A DNA stretch of 64,000 nt from Paraconexibacter sp040581415 (GCF_040581415.1 NZ_CP114014.1:2914001-2978000); one strand, 5' to 3'. Shown: positions 41,319-49,367, counted from the stretch's first letter. The notes: generated from the letters alone by a model not told the origin. A program made the numbers and translations.

Positions 41319-42205
41319 CCGACTTCTTCGACGCGCTCGAACAGCAACTGCGGGAGGCTCCACGCCCTGAGGCCGAGGCCATCGCGAGGAGTCCGTGGTG
41401 GCGCCGCCGGCGAACCCTCAGTCTGCTCGCCCTGATCTCGGTCGTTGGTGTCGGGTCCCCTGCGGTAGCTCGCGTCACCGGCGTCTGGGCACCAGAACGC
41501 GACACGCCCCGTCGGCCCGCTCGGACGGTCACGGCAAACGTCCCGGCCCCCCAAGCCAGTGCGGCCGGCGCTTCGATTACGGAGTTCACGTGCGTAGGTG
41601 ACCCAGGTCCCGGGCCCACCACGTACACGGACAGTCCCACGGACCCGGCGCTGCTCGCGATCCTCAGTGTGCTCAGAGCGCCCGCGACGGCGGCCGACCG
41701 CCTCGCCCGGTCGAGGTTGTCGCGTACCAGTATGGGCCTGGTGAATCCGGCCGCGATCAGGGTTCTCGGGACCGCAGGCGGCAAGACGTACTACGCGATT
41801 CCTGCGCGCGGCAAGCCCGCCCCTCTAATCAAGGACTGTCTTGAGCGACTCTCGCCCTCCGATCGTCGAGAAGCGCTCAGGCTCAGCGCAGAGCGCCGAC
41901 ACCGGCTCGCGCAGCCCCACCTCTGCGTACAGACACGTTCAGGCGGCGGCTGCAGCGCCACAGCCAGCACCTTGGCAGCCGCAGGCGCGCACGGGAGCGC
42001 GGGAGGCAACGAGCGGTCTGTGCACTGGGGAGTCGTCCCGGACGGTGTGTCGAGCGTCCGGGTTCGGTACAGCGGCGAGAGCCGGACCTTCCCGGTGCGG
42101 CGCAACTTCTACTCGTTTGAGATCCGCCGAGGCGCGGATGAAACTCCCACCCAGGTCACCTGGGTCCGGACTGACGGCACGACGAAGGTCGTCCCGCGCA
42201 GATGA
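41315..42205 (+). CDS. membrane-anchored partner of ECF sigma factor
   Basis: 296 residues; ATG 41315 overlaps the sigma stop. Cytoplasmic part (FFDALEQQLREAPRPEAEAI), membrane segment about 35-52 (LSLLALISVVGVGSPAVARV), then an extracytoplasmic domain with cysteines and WGVVPDGVSSVRVRYSG. Candidate anti-sigma factor by position and topology. Confidence 0.75.
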   Translation: MTDFFDALEQQLREAPRPEAEAIARSPWWRRRRTLSLLALISVVGVGSPAVARVTGVWAPERDTPRRPARTVTANVPAPQASAAGASITEFTCVGDPGPGPTTYTDSPTDPALLAILSVLRAPATAADRLARSRLSRTSMGLVNPAAIRVLGTAGGKTYYAIPARGKPAPLIKDCLERLSPSDRREALRLSAERRHRLAQPHLCVQTRSGGGCSATASTLAAAGAHGSAGGNERSVHWGVVPDGVSSVRVRYSGESRTFPVRRNFYSFEIRRGADETPTQVTWVRTDGTTKVVPRR

Positions 42206-42381
42206 GCTGCGCCTCGCTGATGGATACGTTCGCCGCCCTCGACGGCACCGTCTCGGACCAGGTCCGACGTCGTGATGGTCAAAGACGGCAAGCGAACTCG
42301 GGCGCCATGCGCCGGCCGCTCATCAACGCCCGATGTGCCTGACCAAAGGGCCGCAATACGGACCGGCGGTCCGCAGCGTCG

Positions 42382-42388
42382 GTCACAA
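42382..42388 (+). promoter_or_regulatory. GTCACAA motif upstream of lipoprotein gene
   Basis: GGTCACAACCCGGCGTGG, 53 bases before ATG 42442. Suggests that the sigma encoded at 40761 also drives this gene. Confidence 0.35.
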
Positions 42389-42441
42389 CCCGGCGTGGCG
42401 TGCGAAGTACAGAAGAAGCAGTTTCTACGCCAAGGAGTCGC

Positions 42442-43587
42442 ATGTTTCGTTCGAACGAGCCCACCCCGAGTCAACCAGGCAAAAGCGCCCGGCGGACCGT
42501 GCGCGTCGCCTTCGTGACCGGCGTCGCGGCCGGCGCGGGCATCGCGGGCTGCGGCACGGACGACGACGGCGCATCCGCCCCGGGCAACGCTGCCGCGATC
42601 AGGACTAGCGCGGTCACCGCGATGGCGACGACTACTCCCAGCCGCACAGCGGTCGTGCCGGCCACCAGGACGACCAGCTCGGTGCCTGCCGCTACCAAGC
42701 AGACGACGACGACCGTAGCCGTCACCGACTCGGCGCGGGCTCCGAAGGACGCTGCGGCGCAGAAGCGCATCGACGACCGCGCCTCCGCGCTCAGGCTGCT
42801 CCGCCGAGCTGAGCAAACCGTCCGCACACGGATGCCGTCCTGCCGTCCACAGCAGCCCCCGCAGACCCCCGCCACATCCTCAAGCGCGACGCCGAGCCGC
42901 ACGCTGCTGAGCAGCGTCGCCGCGCTTCGGCAACCTCCTACCACTGCTGACGCCGCGGTGGCCAAGACGCTGCGCGGCAGCCGCGCACTGACCTTCGTGA
43001 GGCGTGTCTACACGCGGTACATCCGCGAGCTCGTTCCCGGCGGCAAGGCGCGCTACGCGATCGTGGCCGCGACCGGACGGGCGCCTTCTTGGACCCCGCC
43101 CGCTGCCTGCACCGCTGCGACCGGTCGGGAGCTCGAGCGGCTGCTCGGCGGCCAGCCGGCGACCGTGGCGGCCGCTGGCCGCGAGGCATACACGACCAGC
43201 CGCCGCGAGACCACTGCCCGCCCGCAAGCCGAGATGGTGCTGTTCTTTACGTTGCGGCACGGCCGGATCTCGACCGGCACCAGCGGCGATGTCGCAAGCC
43301 TTCAGGACCGCGGAATCTTCGTCAGCGCCGGTGGCCGGAGAGGCGCACAGCTCACCGGCCTGATCCCTGACGGCGTCGCGACCGTTCAGTTCCGGTTCCC
43401 GCGGACCGTCAGCCTCGGCAAGGACTTGCGCCCTCGCGACTTCGGCGCCGCCTACACGCGCACAGTCCACGTCCGCGACAACGTCGTCGATCTCCACGTG
43501 CCTCGCCCCGCCGAGTTCGCGCTAAGCGCGACAGCGATCTGGCGCGCCCCCAACGGCGTCTTTGTCAGAACCGTCAAGGGCAGGTAG
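42442..43587 (+). CDS. lipoprotein related to the sigma-factor partners
   Basis: 381 residues from ATG 42442, preceded by AAGGAG. Lipobox AGAGIAGC about residue 37, a long threonine/alanine linker, then an extracytoplasmic domain: RIDDRASALRLLRRAEQTVR, SRALTFVRRVYTRYIRELVP, and near the end LTGLIPDGVATVQFRF, the motif found in the sigma partners. It could be the extracytoplasmic arm of the neighbouring sigma system; inferred. Confidence 0.7.
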   Translation: MFRSNEPTPSQPGKSARRTVRVAFVTGVAAGAGIAGCGTDDDGASAPGNAAAIRTSAVTAMATTTPSRTAVVPATRTTSSVPAATKQTTTTVAVTDSARAPKDAAAQKRIDDRASALRLLRRAEQTVRTRMPSCRPQQPPQTPATSSSATPSRTLLSSVAALRQPPTTADAAVAKTLRGSRALTFVRRVYTRYIRELVPGGKARYAIVAATGRAPSWTPPAACTAATGRELERLLGGQPATVAAAGREAYTTSRRETTARPQAEMVLFFTLRHGRISTGTSGDVASLQDRGIFVSAGGRRGAQLTGLIPDGVATVQFRFPRTVSLGKDLRPRDFGAAYTRTVHVRDNVVDLHVPRPAEFALSATAIWRAPNGVFVRTVKGR

Positions 43588-43770
43588 TACGCGCCTGCAG
43601 ACCTCCTCGAGGCTGCGCAGTGCGTCCCGCGGTGGTCCTTCGCGTAGAACCGATCCGCCCACGGCGGAGGCGCCCGCGCGGGCTTTGGTCGGCGGTGCCG
43701 TCGATCCGGTGATGGCGTCGGAATGCACTCGCCCGATCCACGTCGCTCGTCGCCGCGCACGATGGTCGGT

Positions 43771-43804
43771 AACCCGCACAGGCCAGCGTCCGGCGGAGGT
43801 TCCT
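43771..43804 (+). repeat. attC-like repeat, clean arms
   Basis: AACC 43771-43774 pairs with GGTT 43798-43801; CGC 43775-43777 pairs with GCG 43793-43795. Core GCGTCCGGCGGAGGTTCC. Confidence 0.85.
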
Positions 43805-43874
43805 CGGCTGGGTCGCAGGTAGCGTGAGGTCGGCAACGCGCGCTCATCGACAGCGCCAGGGCCGCAACTCGCTC

Positions 43875-44924
43875 ATGTCGGCCACGTTCCACTCCACGAT
43901 GCCTCAGCTCGCGAAGAAGACCACGAAATCGACGATCTGTCTCGTCGCTGTGGCGATCACTGCGGTGACTCATCAAGAAGCGGTAGCGAAGACCGGGCCG
44001 GCCCTCCGGCACCTTTCGTTCGCCCAGACGCCTGCAGCCTCAGACGGCAGTCGATACGCGGTGTGGCTCGATCGCAGCGGTCGGGCCGTGATCCTCGACA
44101 CAACGACTAACAGGCGAAAGACCACCCAGCGGCTGTGTTCCCCCGCACCAGCGGCAGGCCACGCGCTGACACCGGTAGCCGGTGACGGGCTGGCGATCAT
44201 CGCCTGCGCCCCCGGCGCGACCACCTACCAACGCCTCAACCTCAGGACCGCCGCGTCGTCGCCGCTGAACGTCCCAATCTCCCTAAAGAGGATCACCGCG
44301 GCCGGCCGCTACTGGCTCAAAGGCAACGGTGACACCACAGACCCCCGGACCGGAGCGCATGCCGCTGTTGACTTCTTCATCAACCGTGCCACCGGCCGGC
44401 TGGTCTCCGAGCGCACCGTCGCCGACGGCTCCAGCACCACGTTGCCGGCCCGCGACCCCGACACTCGATCGCTGGCAGCAATCACAATCAGCACCGAGGC
44501 CACACGCATGCTGCTCAGCGGCGCCCCGCTGGACGGCATCCCGTCCAACTCGCTAGTGATCCGCGACCCGCGACGCACGACCAACACCACCGTCAGGACG
44601 GACTGCGAGCAACGCTGCGGGGTGCCCTTCGGCCGCGTCGGACGCCTCACCTATGTGCGGTACGCGCTCCAGAAGCCCGTCATCGAGTTCGTGCAGTCCC
44701 GCAAACCGACGCTCTCCTGGACGTTTGGACCGGCCTACTCCCAGGTCGGCGGCTCCTCAGCAGACGACGTCAACCTCGAGACCTTCACGGTCCAGCCTGT
44801 CCTCACAACCAACCACCTCCTCGCCTCGCTCTACGTAGGCAGCCGAGGCTGGGACATCCGCGCAGCCGATCTGTCCAGATCTCAGCCCCAACCGCAGGGT
44901 CGGAGACTCGCTGGTGTCCGGTAG
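43875..44924 (+). CDS. secreted protein, possible beta-propeller
   Basis: 349 residues from ATG 43875. Signal segment STICLVAVAITAVTHQEAVA. The mature part has recurring SRYAVWLDRSGRAVILDTTT, DGLAIIACAPGATTYQRLNL, RYWLKGNGDTTDPRTGAHAA and DFFINRATGRL units, as in WD40/YVTN-type propellers. Two cysteines (DCEQRCGVP). The TAG stop is inside the next repeat (GTCCGGTAG). Confidence 0.65.
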   Translation: MSATFHSTMPQLAKKTTKSTICLVAVAITAVTHQEAVAKTGPALRHLSFAQTPAASDGSRYAVWLDRSGRAVILDTTTNRRKTTQRLCSPAPAAGHALTPVAGDGLAIIACAPGATTYQRLNLRTAASSPLNVPISLKRITAAGRYWLKGNGDTTDPRTGAHAAVDFFINRATGRLVSERTVADGSSTTLPARDPDTRSLAAITISTEATRMLLSGAPLDGIPSNSLVIRDPRRTTNTTVRTDCEQRCGVPFGRVGRLTYVRYALQKPVIEFVQSRKPTLSWTFGPAYSQVGGSSADDVNLETFTVQPVLTTNHLLASLYVGSRGWDIRAADLSRSQPQPQGRRLAGVR

Positions 44925-44930
44925 CGGTTG
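44889..44930 (+). repeat. attC-like repeat, 7-bp outer stem
   Basis: CAACCGC 44889-44895 pairs perfectly with GCGGTTG 44924-44930; CGGA 44901-44904 pairs with TCCG 44917-44920. Right box is GGTTGC, and the left arm matches it. Confidence 0.9.
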
Positions 44931-44978
44931 CAAAGAGGACGCAAGGCCACCGCCGTTCCTGGCGGTAGCGTCACGGGC

Positions 44979-45290
44979 GTGCCCGATCAACGCGTACGCA
45001 TGTTGCTCTCGGTGCAGCGGGCACTCGTCGGAGCCACATCCCCCGCGCTCTACGGGGTCTGCGCGGATCTGTCGGATGAAGCGAGAATCACGCTCACCTT
45101 CTACGTAGCTCCCGACACGACCCCAGATGAGCGCGACGACTTGTCGGTAGTCGGCACGGAGGTCATCGCAGATTTCGCCGACGATTTCACCCTCGAGGAG
45201 CACATTCTTGTGGTTGCCGACATCAGTCAACGTCTCGGAACCGTGGGATTCTGGGTGTATCTCCAGCGAGGGTTCCGGACTGACGCCTGA
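44979..45290 (+). CDS. hypothetical cytosolic protein
   Basis: 103 residues from GTG 44979. RMLLSVQRALVGATSPALYG, ITLTFYVAPDTTPDERDDLS, TEVIADFADDFTLEEHILVV: a small alpha/beta domain repeatedly seen as an uncharacterised protein. It ends with a sequence (GCGAGGGTTCCGGAC at 45266-45280) that resembles the repeat core but is inside the reading frame. Confidence 0.65.
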   Translation: MPDQRVRMLLSVQRALVGATSPALYGVCADLSDEARITLTFYVAPDTTPDERDDLSVVGTEVIADFADDFTLEEHILVVADISQRLGTVGFWVYLQRGFRTDA

Positions 45291-45320
45291 GCATCGCTTT
45301 GCGGTGTCCGCTGCGGGTTC
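45282..45320 (+). repeat. attC-like repeat
   Basis: GACGC 45282-45286 opposite GCG 45301-45303 and GTT 45317-45319. Core GTGTCCGCTGCGGGTTCG. Confidence 0.7.
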
Positions 45321-45469
45321 GTCAACGAGACGTTCCGCGGCGCTCAGTCAGCGCGGATCGAACCACGGTCGACCATCGGCTATCCAGATGCCCCGGAGTC
45401 AAGTCGCGTGTGGTGCCCATCGCGTGCTGCGGGGGGGGGGGGGGCTCAGGCGAGATGCGGACCAGCGGT

Positions 45470-46135
45470 CTACCGAGCGGAGCCGTGTGCGGCCCGGGCG
45501 TGGCCGACAGCGCTCACAGCACCCTGCGCGACGCGCGCGGCGCCCGACGCAACCAAGCGGGCGACGCTAGGCTCCGGCCGTCTGGCCGGAGGTGGCGGGA
45601 CGGTGCCGGCGGGCACCGCATACGCCCGGCCCCGAAGCTGCTCGAACGCCTGGCTCTCGCTGGCGCGGCTTACGAGCTTGATCTGCGAGCCGTCGGTGAG
45701 CGCGATCGTGACGTTGACGACGAGCCCGCGCGAACCGTCCCAACCCATCTCCCCCACGATCCTCGAGCCCTTCGTGCGGCCGACCGCGACGCCCGCGACC
45801 ATCCCGTAGGGCACCGTCAGGACATGATCGCCGACCATCTGACCCATCGCACGCACGCGGAACAGGTGCACGTCGTGCTCGGTCACAGCGAGCGTCATCC
45901 GGGTCGCAAGACCGGTCTCCTGCGCCCGTCGCCGCTCCTGCATGCGCTGCATCGCTGACATCGCGGCGAACGTGGCGACGATCGGCGCCGGAGACAGCTC
46001 GCCCGCCAGACCGGCCAGGTAGACCTTGCCGCCTCCGACCGCGGGCCTGACCGACGCGACGGTCTCCACCGGGCGGCCGACCCTGGCGGAGAGCTTCTCG
46101 CGCTGCTTGTCCTCGGTCTCTGTGGCGTGGGCCAT
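45470..46135 (-). CDS. hypothetical cytosolic protein
   Basis: 221 residues from ATG 46135. LSARVGRPVETVASVRPAVG, RMTLAVTEHDVHLFRVRAM, VPYGMVAGVAVGRTKGSRIV and LVVNVTIALTDGSQIKLVSR suggest a PH-like beta-barrel domain (about 75-165) with a low-complexity tail. A run of 14 G lies just downstream at 45431-45444. Function unknown. Confidence 0.6.
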   Translation of the reverse strand: MAHATETEDKQREKLSARVGRPVETVASVRPAVGGGKVYLAGLAGELSPAPIVATFAAMSAMQRMQERRRAQETGLATRMTLAVTEHDVHLFRVRAMGQMVGDHVLTVPYGMVAGVAVGRTKGSRIVGEMGWDGSRGLVVNVTIALTDGSQIKLVSRASESQAFEQLRGRAYAVPAGTVPPPPARRPEPSVARLVASGAARVAQGAVSAVGHARAAHGSAR

Positions 46136-46169
46136 CTAGGTCAGCATCGGCAGCAGGGGCCGCGAGCGT

Positions 46170-46216
46170 GACCCGCGCGGGCTGGCGACGTTCACGCGCG
46201 TTCAGTCGAGGTTCCG
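46170..46216 (+). repeat. attC-like repeat
   Basis: GACC 46170-46173 pairs with GGTT 46210-46213; CGCGC 46174-46178 pairs with GCGCG 46196-46200. Core GCGTTCAGTCGAGGTTCCG. Confidence 0.7.
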
Positions 46217-46324
46217 TCGCAGTCACGCCCTCGGACCCCCCCGTAAAGCGTCCAGCGCATCAACCTTCTGAGAAGAGCCGAGCCGAGAGCCGTGAATCTC
46301 CGGCCGATGAGACAATCGGCATCC

Positions 46325-46732
46325 GTGACCATTCAGAGTTCCTCGGAGTTCGCCCGGCTGCGGCAGAGCGAGGACCCCGCCGACCAGCGACGAGCGACCC
46401 ACGAAGACGCTTCGGTCGATGTGTGGCGAGCGGTCATTGCCGACTACCCCGAACTGCGGGAATGGGTCGCGCACAACAAGCAGGTGTCCGTCGAAATCCT
46501 TTGGGAGCTGGCCCACGACCCGTCCGTTCGCGTGCGCTCCTCCGTCGCAATGAAGCGCAAGCTCGACCGGCGCACGTTCGACCTCCTCGCGGCCGACCCG
46601 GTCGAGACCGTCCGCTGCCGGATCGGCTGCAACCCCAGAGTGCCGGCGGATCTCGCCGAGCGACTCGCCGAGGACCCTGACGCGTGGGTGCGGGGAACCG
46701 TCCGCGAGCGGCTCGGACGGCGGGCCAGTTGA
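46325..46732 (+). CDS. variant HEAT/leucine-rich repeat protein
   Basis: 135 residues from GTG 46325. Units of about 24 residues such as WRAVIADYPELREWVAHNKQ, VSVEILWELAHDPSVRVRSS, FDLLAADPVETVRCRIGCNP and DLAERLAEDPDAWVRGTVRE match the leucine-rich-repeat variant/HEAT pattern. Cytosolic; related small repeat proteins act in protein binding. Confidence 0.75.
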   Translation: MTIQSSSEFARLRQSEDPADQRRATHEDASVDVWRAVIADYPELREWVAHNKQVSVEILWELAHDPSVRVRSSVAMKRKLDRRTFDLLAADPVETVRCRIGCNPRVPADLAERLAEDPDAWVRGTVRERLGRRAS

Positions 46733-46735
46733 GCT

Positions 46736-46771
46736 GACCGAATCCGTCCGGTCCGGTTCCGCTTGTCGGGC
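46736..46771 (+). repeat. attC-like repeat
   Basis: GACCG 46736-46740 pairs with CGGTT 46754-46758. Core CCGTCCGGTCCGGTTCCG, one base shorter than usual. Confidence 0.75.
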
Positions 46772-46802
46772 AAAGGCCCAGCACGGCGCATAGGCTGCGT
46801 GC

Positions 46803-47084
46803 ATGCGCACACCGTCAGCGTTGCTCTGCCTGGCAGTCGTTCTGTCTGCAGTCGCTTGCGGCGGTTCCGCGACTGAGCGCCACGGTGGGCTAACCCGTAG
46901 CGAGGCTGAGGCCATCGCGCGCGACATCAACACAGGGGATTGCCCAGAGTCAAGGCGGAAGGAGCTCCGGGTTCGGTGTCAGCCGCGATCCGCCGCATGG
47001 CGTTGCCGGACCAGCGGCAGCGACGGCTACGAATCGTTAGACGACATCGCGAATAACCTGCCCTTGACCGGCACCATTTGCTGA
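46803..47084 (+). CDS. small lipoprotein, paralogue of 48906
   Basis: 93 residues from ATG 46803. Lipobox LSAVAC; then LTRSEAEAIARDINTGDCPE, LRVRCQPRSAAWRCRTSG and a final TIC. The protein at 48906 (minus strand) has the same order: YTRGEAEREIAEIN, RVRCRRVPDAWRCTTE and TSTIC. Four cysteines plus the lipobox. Function unknown. Confidence 0.65.
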   Translation: MRTPSALLCLAVVLSAVACGGSATERHGGLTRSEAEAIARDINTGDCPESRRKELRVRCQPRSAAWRCRTSGSDGYESLDDIANNLPLTGTIC

Positions 47085-47088
47085 GGCC

Positions 47089-47189
47089 GGAGCGGCGCCG
47101 GTCGTGCGCAGCGCGAAGGCGAAGCTGCGGCTGCTCCTTCCGCATGAAGGCGGAAGCCTCGGGTGTCCGGTAGCCGTTCCGATCCGGGC
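47089..47189 (+). repeat. long attC-like repeat with covarying arms
   Basis: GGAGCGGC 47089-47096 pairs with GCCGTTCC 47173-47180 (one G-T). Inner hairpin CTTCCGC 47137-47143 with GCGGAAG 47150-47156. About 92 bases, the length of a classical attC. Confidence 0.8.
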
Positions 47190-47230
47190 GTGTAGGCGTT
47201 GACAGCCTCTTGGCCCACCCTCTACGGACT

Positions 47231-47476
47231 TCACCAGATCCGAGCTGGCGGCAACGGTGGATCGCGCTCCACCCGTGCCGCGTCTGCGCTCACTTGCCAG
47301 CCGATCTCATCACCACGCGGCCCACGCACTGTTACGTAGTAGAACGCAACCTTGGTCCCGGTCCGTCGGCGGCGCTCTACCCGGATGACCGTCAGGCTTG
47401 AGACGTCGGTCTCAAGGACTTCAGCCGTCGGCCCTAGGGTGGCACGGGCGGCTGCCGTTTGGGCCGGGTCAGTCAT
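47231..47476 (-). CDS. small hypothetical protein
   Basis: 81 residues from ATG 47476. SLTVIRVERRRRTGTKVAFY and YVTVRGPRGDEIGWQVSADA suggest two beta hairpins. No signal peptide. Function unknown. Confidence 0.55.
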   Translation of the reverse strand: MTDPAQTAAARATLGPTAEVLETDVSSLTVIRVERRRRTGTKVAFYYVTVRGPRGDEIGWQVSADAARVERDPPLPPARIW

Positions 47477-47485
47477 CGGCCGATG

Positions 47486-47527
47486 TTAACCCGCAAGTAG
47501 CGCCCGCTGGCGTCTGTTAAGGGTTCC
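47486..47527 (+). repeat. attC-like repeat, clean arms
   Basis: AACCC 47488-47492 pairs with GGGTT 47521-47525; CGCC 47501-47504 pairs with GGCG 47509-47512. Core GCGTCTGTTAAGGGTTCC. Confidence 0.85.
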
Positions 47528-47561
47528 TGGCCGGCCGGGTAGGCGCGGTAGTTTGTTCGCC

Positions 47562-48071
47562 GTGACGTCCGGCGATCTCATCGTCATGTTCGAAATCGGC
47601 CGAAGCGGTGAGAGTGATCTTGTCGTCCCACTGCCGGCCGGCGCGGCGCGCGTCGTGGACGATGTCCAGATCAGGTTCGACCATCAGGGCGCGCTCGGCT
47701 GGCATGCCCGGGTGTGCGCCCCTGATGCATCGGTCGTATTGAACTTTCCGTGGTGTGACCACGTGGATGCCATGCTGCGCGGGGAGGTCGCCAACGAGCT
47801 CCCGAGCGAGCTCTCTGAAGCCGGGTGGACCGGTCTCGAGCAGGGCTGGTGGGCGTCGATCCAAGTTCGCGGCCAGGACTGTCTGCTGGCGGAGACCAGT
47901 CTCGACGCCCTGATCGAGATCAACGGCGCTCCCGAGACGCTCGTGGTGGGCCCGGGCCAGATCGAGGTCTCCGGAGTGCCTGTCATGTGGACGCGAGTGC
48001 CACTCGCCGCGTACACCGCCGCGTGGGCCAGCGCCATCGAGCGATGTACTCGGGGCGCGCCTGCCGAATAG
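47562..48071 (+). CDS. hypothetical cytosolic protein
   Basis: 169 residues from GTG 47562. DVQIRFDHQGALGWHARVCA, LNFPWCDHVDAMLRGEVANE, GLEQGWWASIQVRGQDCLLA and VPVMWTRVPLAAYTAAWASA. A mixed alpha/beta protein with many tryptophans, reminiscent of small immunity proteins; not recognised. Confidence 0.6.
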   Translation: MTSGDLIVMFEIGRSGESDLVVPLPAGAARVVDDVQIRFDHQGALGWHARVCAPDASVVLNFPWCDHVDAMLRGEVANELPSELSEAGWTGLEQGWWASIQVRGQDCLLAETSLDALIEINGAPETLVVGPGQIEVSGVPVMWTRVPLAAYTAAWASAIERCTRGAPAE

Positions 48072-48075
48072 AGCT

Positions 48076-48104
48076 CGCGTCCGATAGGGGTTCCTGTCGG
48101 ACGG
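48076..48104 (+). repeat. attC-like repeat with 7-bp hairpin across the core
   Basis: CGTCCGA 48078-48084 pairs with TCGGACG 48097-48103 across TAGGGGTTCCTG. No left arm is evident upstream. Confidence 0.75.
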
Positions 48105-48119
48105 CCCAGCCGGGATGAT

Positions 48120-48779
48120 GTGCGGGTGTTCGCCATCGGCTGGATCTGTGTGCAAGAGGCGGAGTACCCCGACATCGCGGACTACCCGACCTCCGAACCC
48201 CGAGACCACGTGATCGCGCTCGTCCGGGCAGCGATCGCACGGCACCTGGACGCCACGTGGCCCGAGTTCGAGCAGGCCGATCTCCGCCACGCGAACGGCA
48301 CCTGGACCCTCCAGATCAACGCGCATCGCAACCATCGCAAGAGCTGGCCCACGGCGCTGTTCAGCGAGATCGGCGAGCTAGCGGCCGGCTCGTTTGGCCA
48401 TCTCCACCTGTGGGACGACGAGCACCCGACGGAGGATGAGAGGTTCATGCGCTGGACGATGGTGCACGGAGTTGTGACCGCGGAGGAAGACATCGCCCTT
48501 CGACCGGTCGTTGCGCGTTGGTTTGACCGAGTCGACGACGCGAACGAGACCGAAGCCGTCGCCTCGCTACCTCGAGAGTGCCCCGCCTGCCGGCACTCCC
48601 TGAGCGAAACCGCGCATCTCGACGGTCGCGACCCCGCCGGCCGGCCGCAGACGGTCGTCCTGTGGGAGTGCCCGCACTGCCGCGGTCGATTCTCGGCGGT
48701 CGTCGATCTCACCGACCCGGCCTCGTTGAGCGACGCGGTTCCTCTGCCCTGGACGAGTGAGCTGGGCTGGCCGGGCTGA
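48120..48779 (+). CDS. Imm7-family immunity protein with C-terminal zinc ribbon
   Basis: 219 residues from GTG 48120. Residues 1-145 follow Imm7: VFAIGWICVQEAEYPDIADY, ADLRHANGTWTLQINAHRNH, LFSEIGELAAGSFGHLHLWD, FMRWTMVHGVVTAEEDIALR. The extra C-terminal part has CPACRHSLSE and CPHCRGRFSAVVD, a four-cysteine zinc ribbon not part of the basic family. Cytosolic. No cognate toxin nearby. Confidence 0.85.
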   Translation: MRVFAIGWICVQEAEYPDIADYPTSEPRDHVIALVRAAIARHLDATWPEFEQADLRHANGTWTLQINAHRNHRKSWPTALFSEIGELAAGSFGHLHLWDDEHPTEDERFMRWTMVHGVVTAEEDIALRPVVARWFDRVDDANETEAVASLPRECPACRHSLSETAHLDGRDPAGRPQTVVLWECPHCRGRFSAVVDLTDPASLSDAVPLPWTSELGWPG

Positions 48780-48796
48780 CGCCGCGAAAAGGTGGC

Positions 48797-48824
48797 CGCC
48801 CGGTAAGGGTTTCATTACCGGACA
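48797..48824 (+). repeat. attC-like repeat with hairpin across the core
   Basis: CCGGTAA 48801-48807 pairs perfectly with TTACCGG 48816-48822; core GCCCGGTAAGGGTTTC. Left arm GAC about 48777 is uncertain. Confidence 0.75.
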
Positions 48825-48905
48825 CGCGGCGTCGACGTCGTTGACCGGCTGCGGTGGACGGGATGCGTTCTCGGGTAGCGACCCGAACGACGGACGACGC
48901 AACCG

Positions 48906-49196
48906 TCAGCAAATGGTGCTGGTCCGCGGGGCCCCCTCCGCGATGTCTTCCGTGATCGTGTCGCCATCCATTAACTCGGTCGTGCAGCGCCAGGCATCCG
49001 GAACGCGGCGGCAACGTACTCGCTTCACCACTCTTGCGGGGCATCGTTCGCCTGACGCCGGCCGCGCATTGATCTCCGCTATCTCGCGTTCGGCCTCCCC
49101 GCGCGTATAGCCGACGTACCTATCGTCGTCTCCGCAGCCCACGAGGAGCGCCCCGATCAGCAGCAGCAGCAGCAGTGCCGTCGGCGATGAGCGCAT
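48906..49196 (-). CDS. small lipoprotein, paralogue of 46803
   Basis: 96 residues from ATG 49196. Lipobox IGALLVGC, then DDDRYVGYTRGEAEREIAEI, VKRVRCRRVPDAWRCTTELM and C-terminal TSTIC. Same domain as 46803-47084 but in a cassette with the gene on the opposite strand. Function unknown. Confidence 0.65.
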   Translation of the reverse strand: MRSSPTALLLLLLIGALLVGCGDDDRYVGYTRGEAEREIAEINARPASGERCPARVVKRVRCRRVPDAWRCTTELMDGDTITEDIAEGAPRTSTIC

Positions 49197-49289
49197 GGTC
49201 CAAACCTACTGTCAGCAGCCGGCAGCAGCGCGCGGTCTCCGTCGAACGTCGAGCCCTGACCGATCCGGGCAGCTTGCCTAGGTATCGTC

Positions 49290-49312
49290 GGCACCGTCCG
49301 TTCGGGGTTGCC
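49290..49312 (+). repeat. attC-like repeat
   Basis: GGCA 49290-49293 pairs with TGCC 49309-49312; CCG 49294-49296 pairs with CGG 49303-49305. Right box GGTTGCC, matched by the left arm. Confidence 0.7.
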
Positions 49313-49367
49313 TATCGCGCAGCGCCTGTCCACTCGTGCGAGCGTCGGTCGACGTTAGGCTCAGCGC

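Noticed and set aside
45266..45280. GCGAGGGTTCCGGAC as a further attC-like repeat
   Set aside because: It lies within the end of the gene at 44979-45290 and only 20 bases from a better copy; no left arm is visible. Probably a chance match or a relic.
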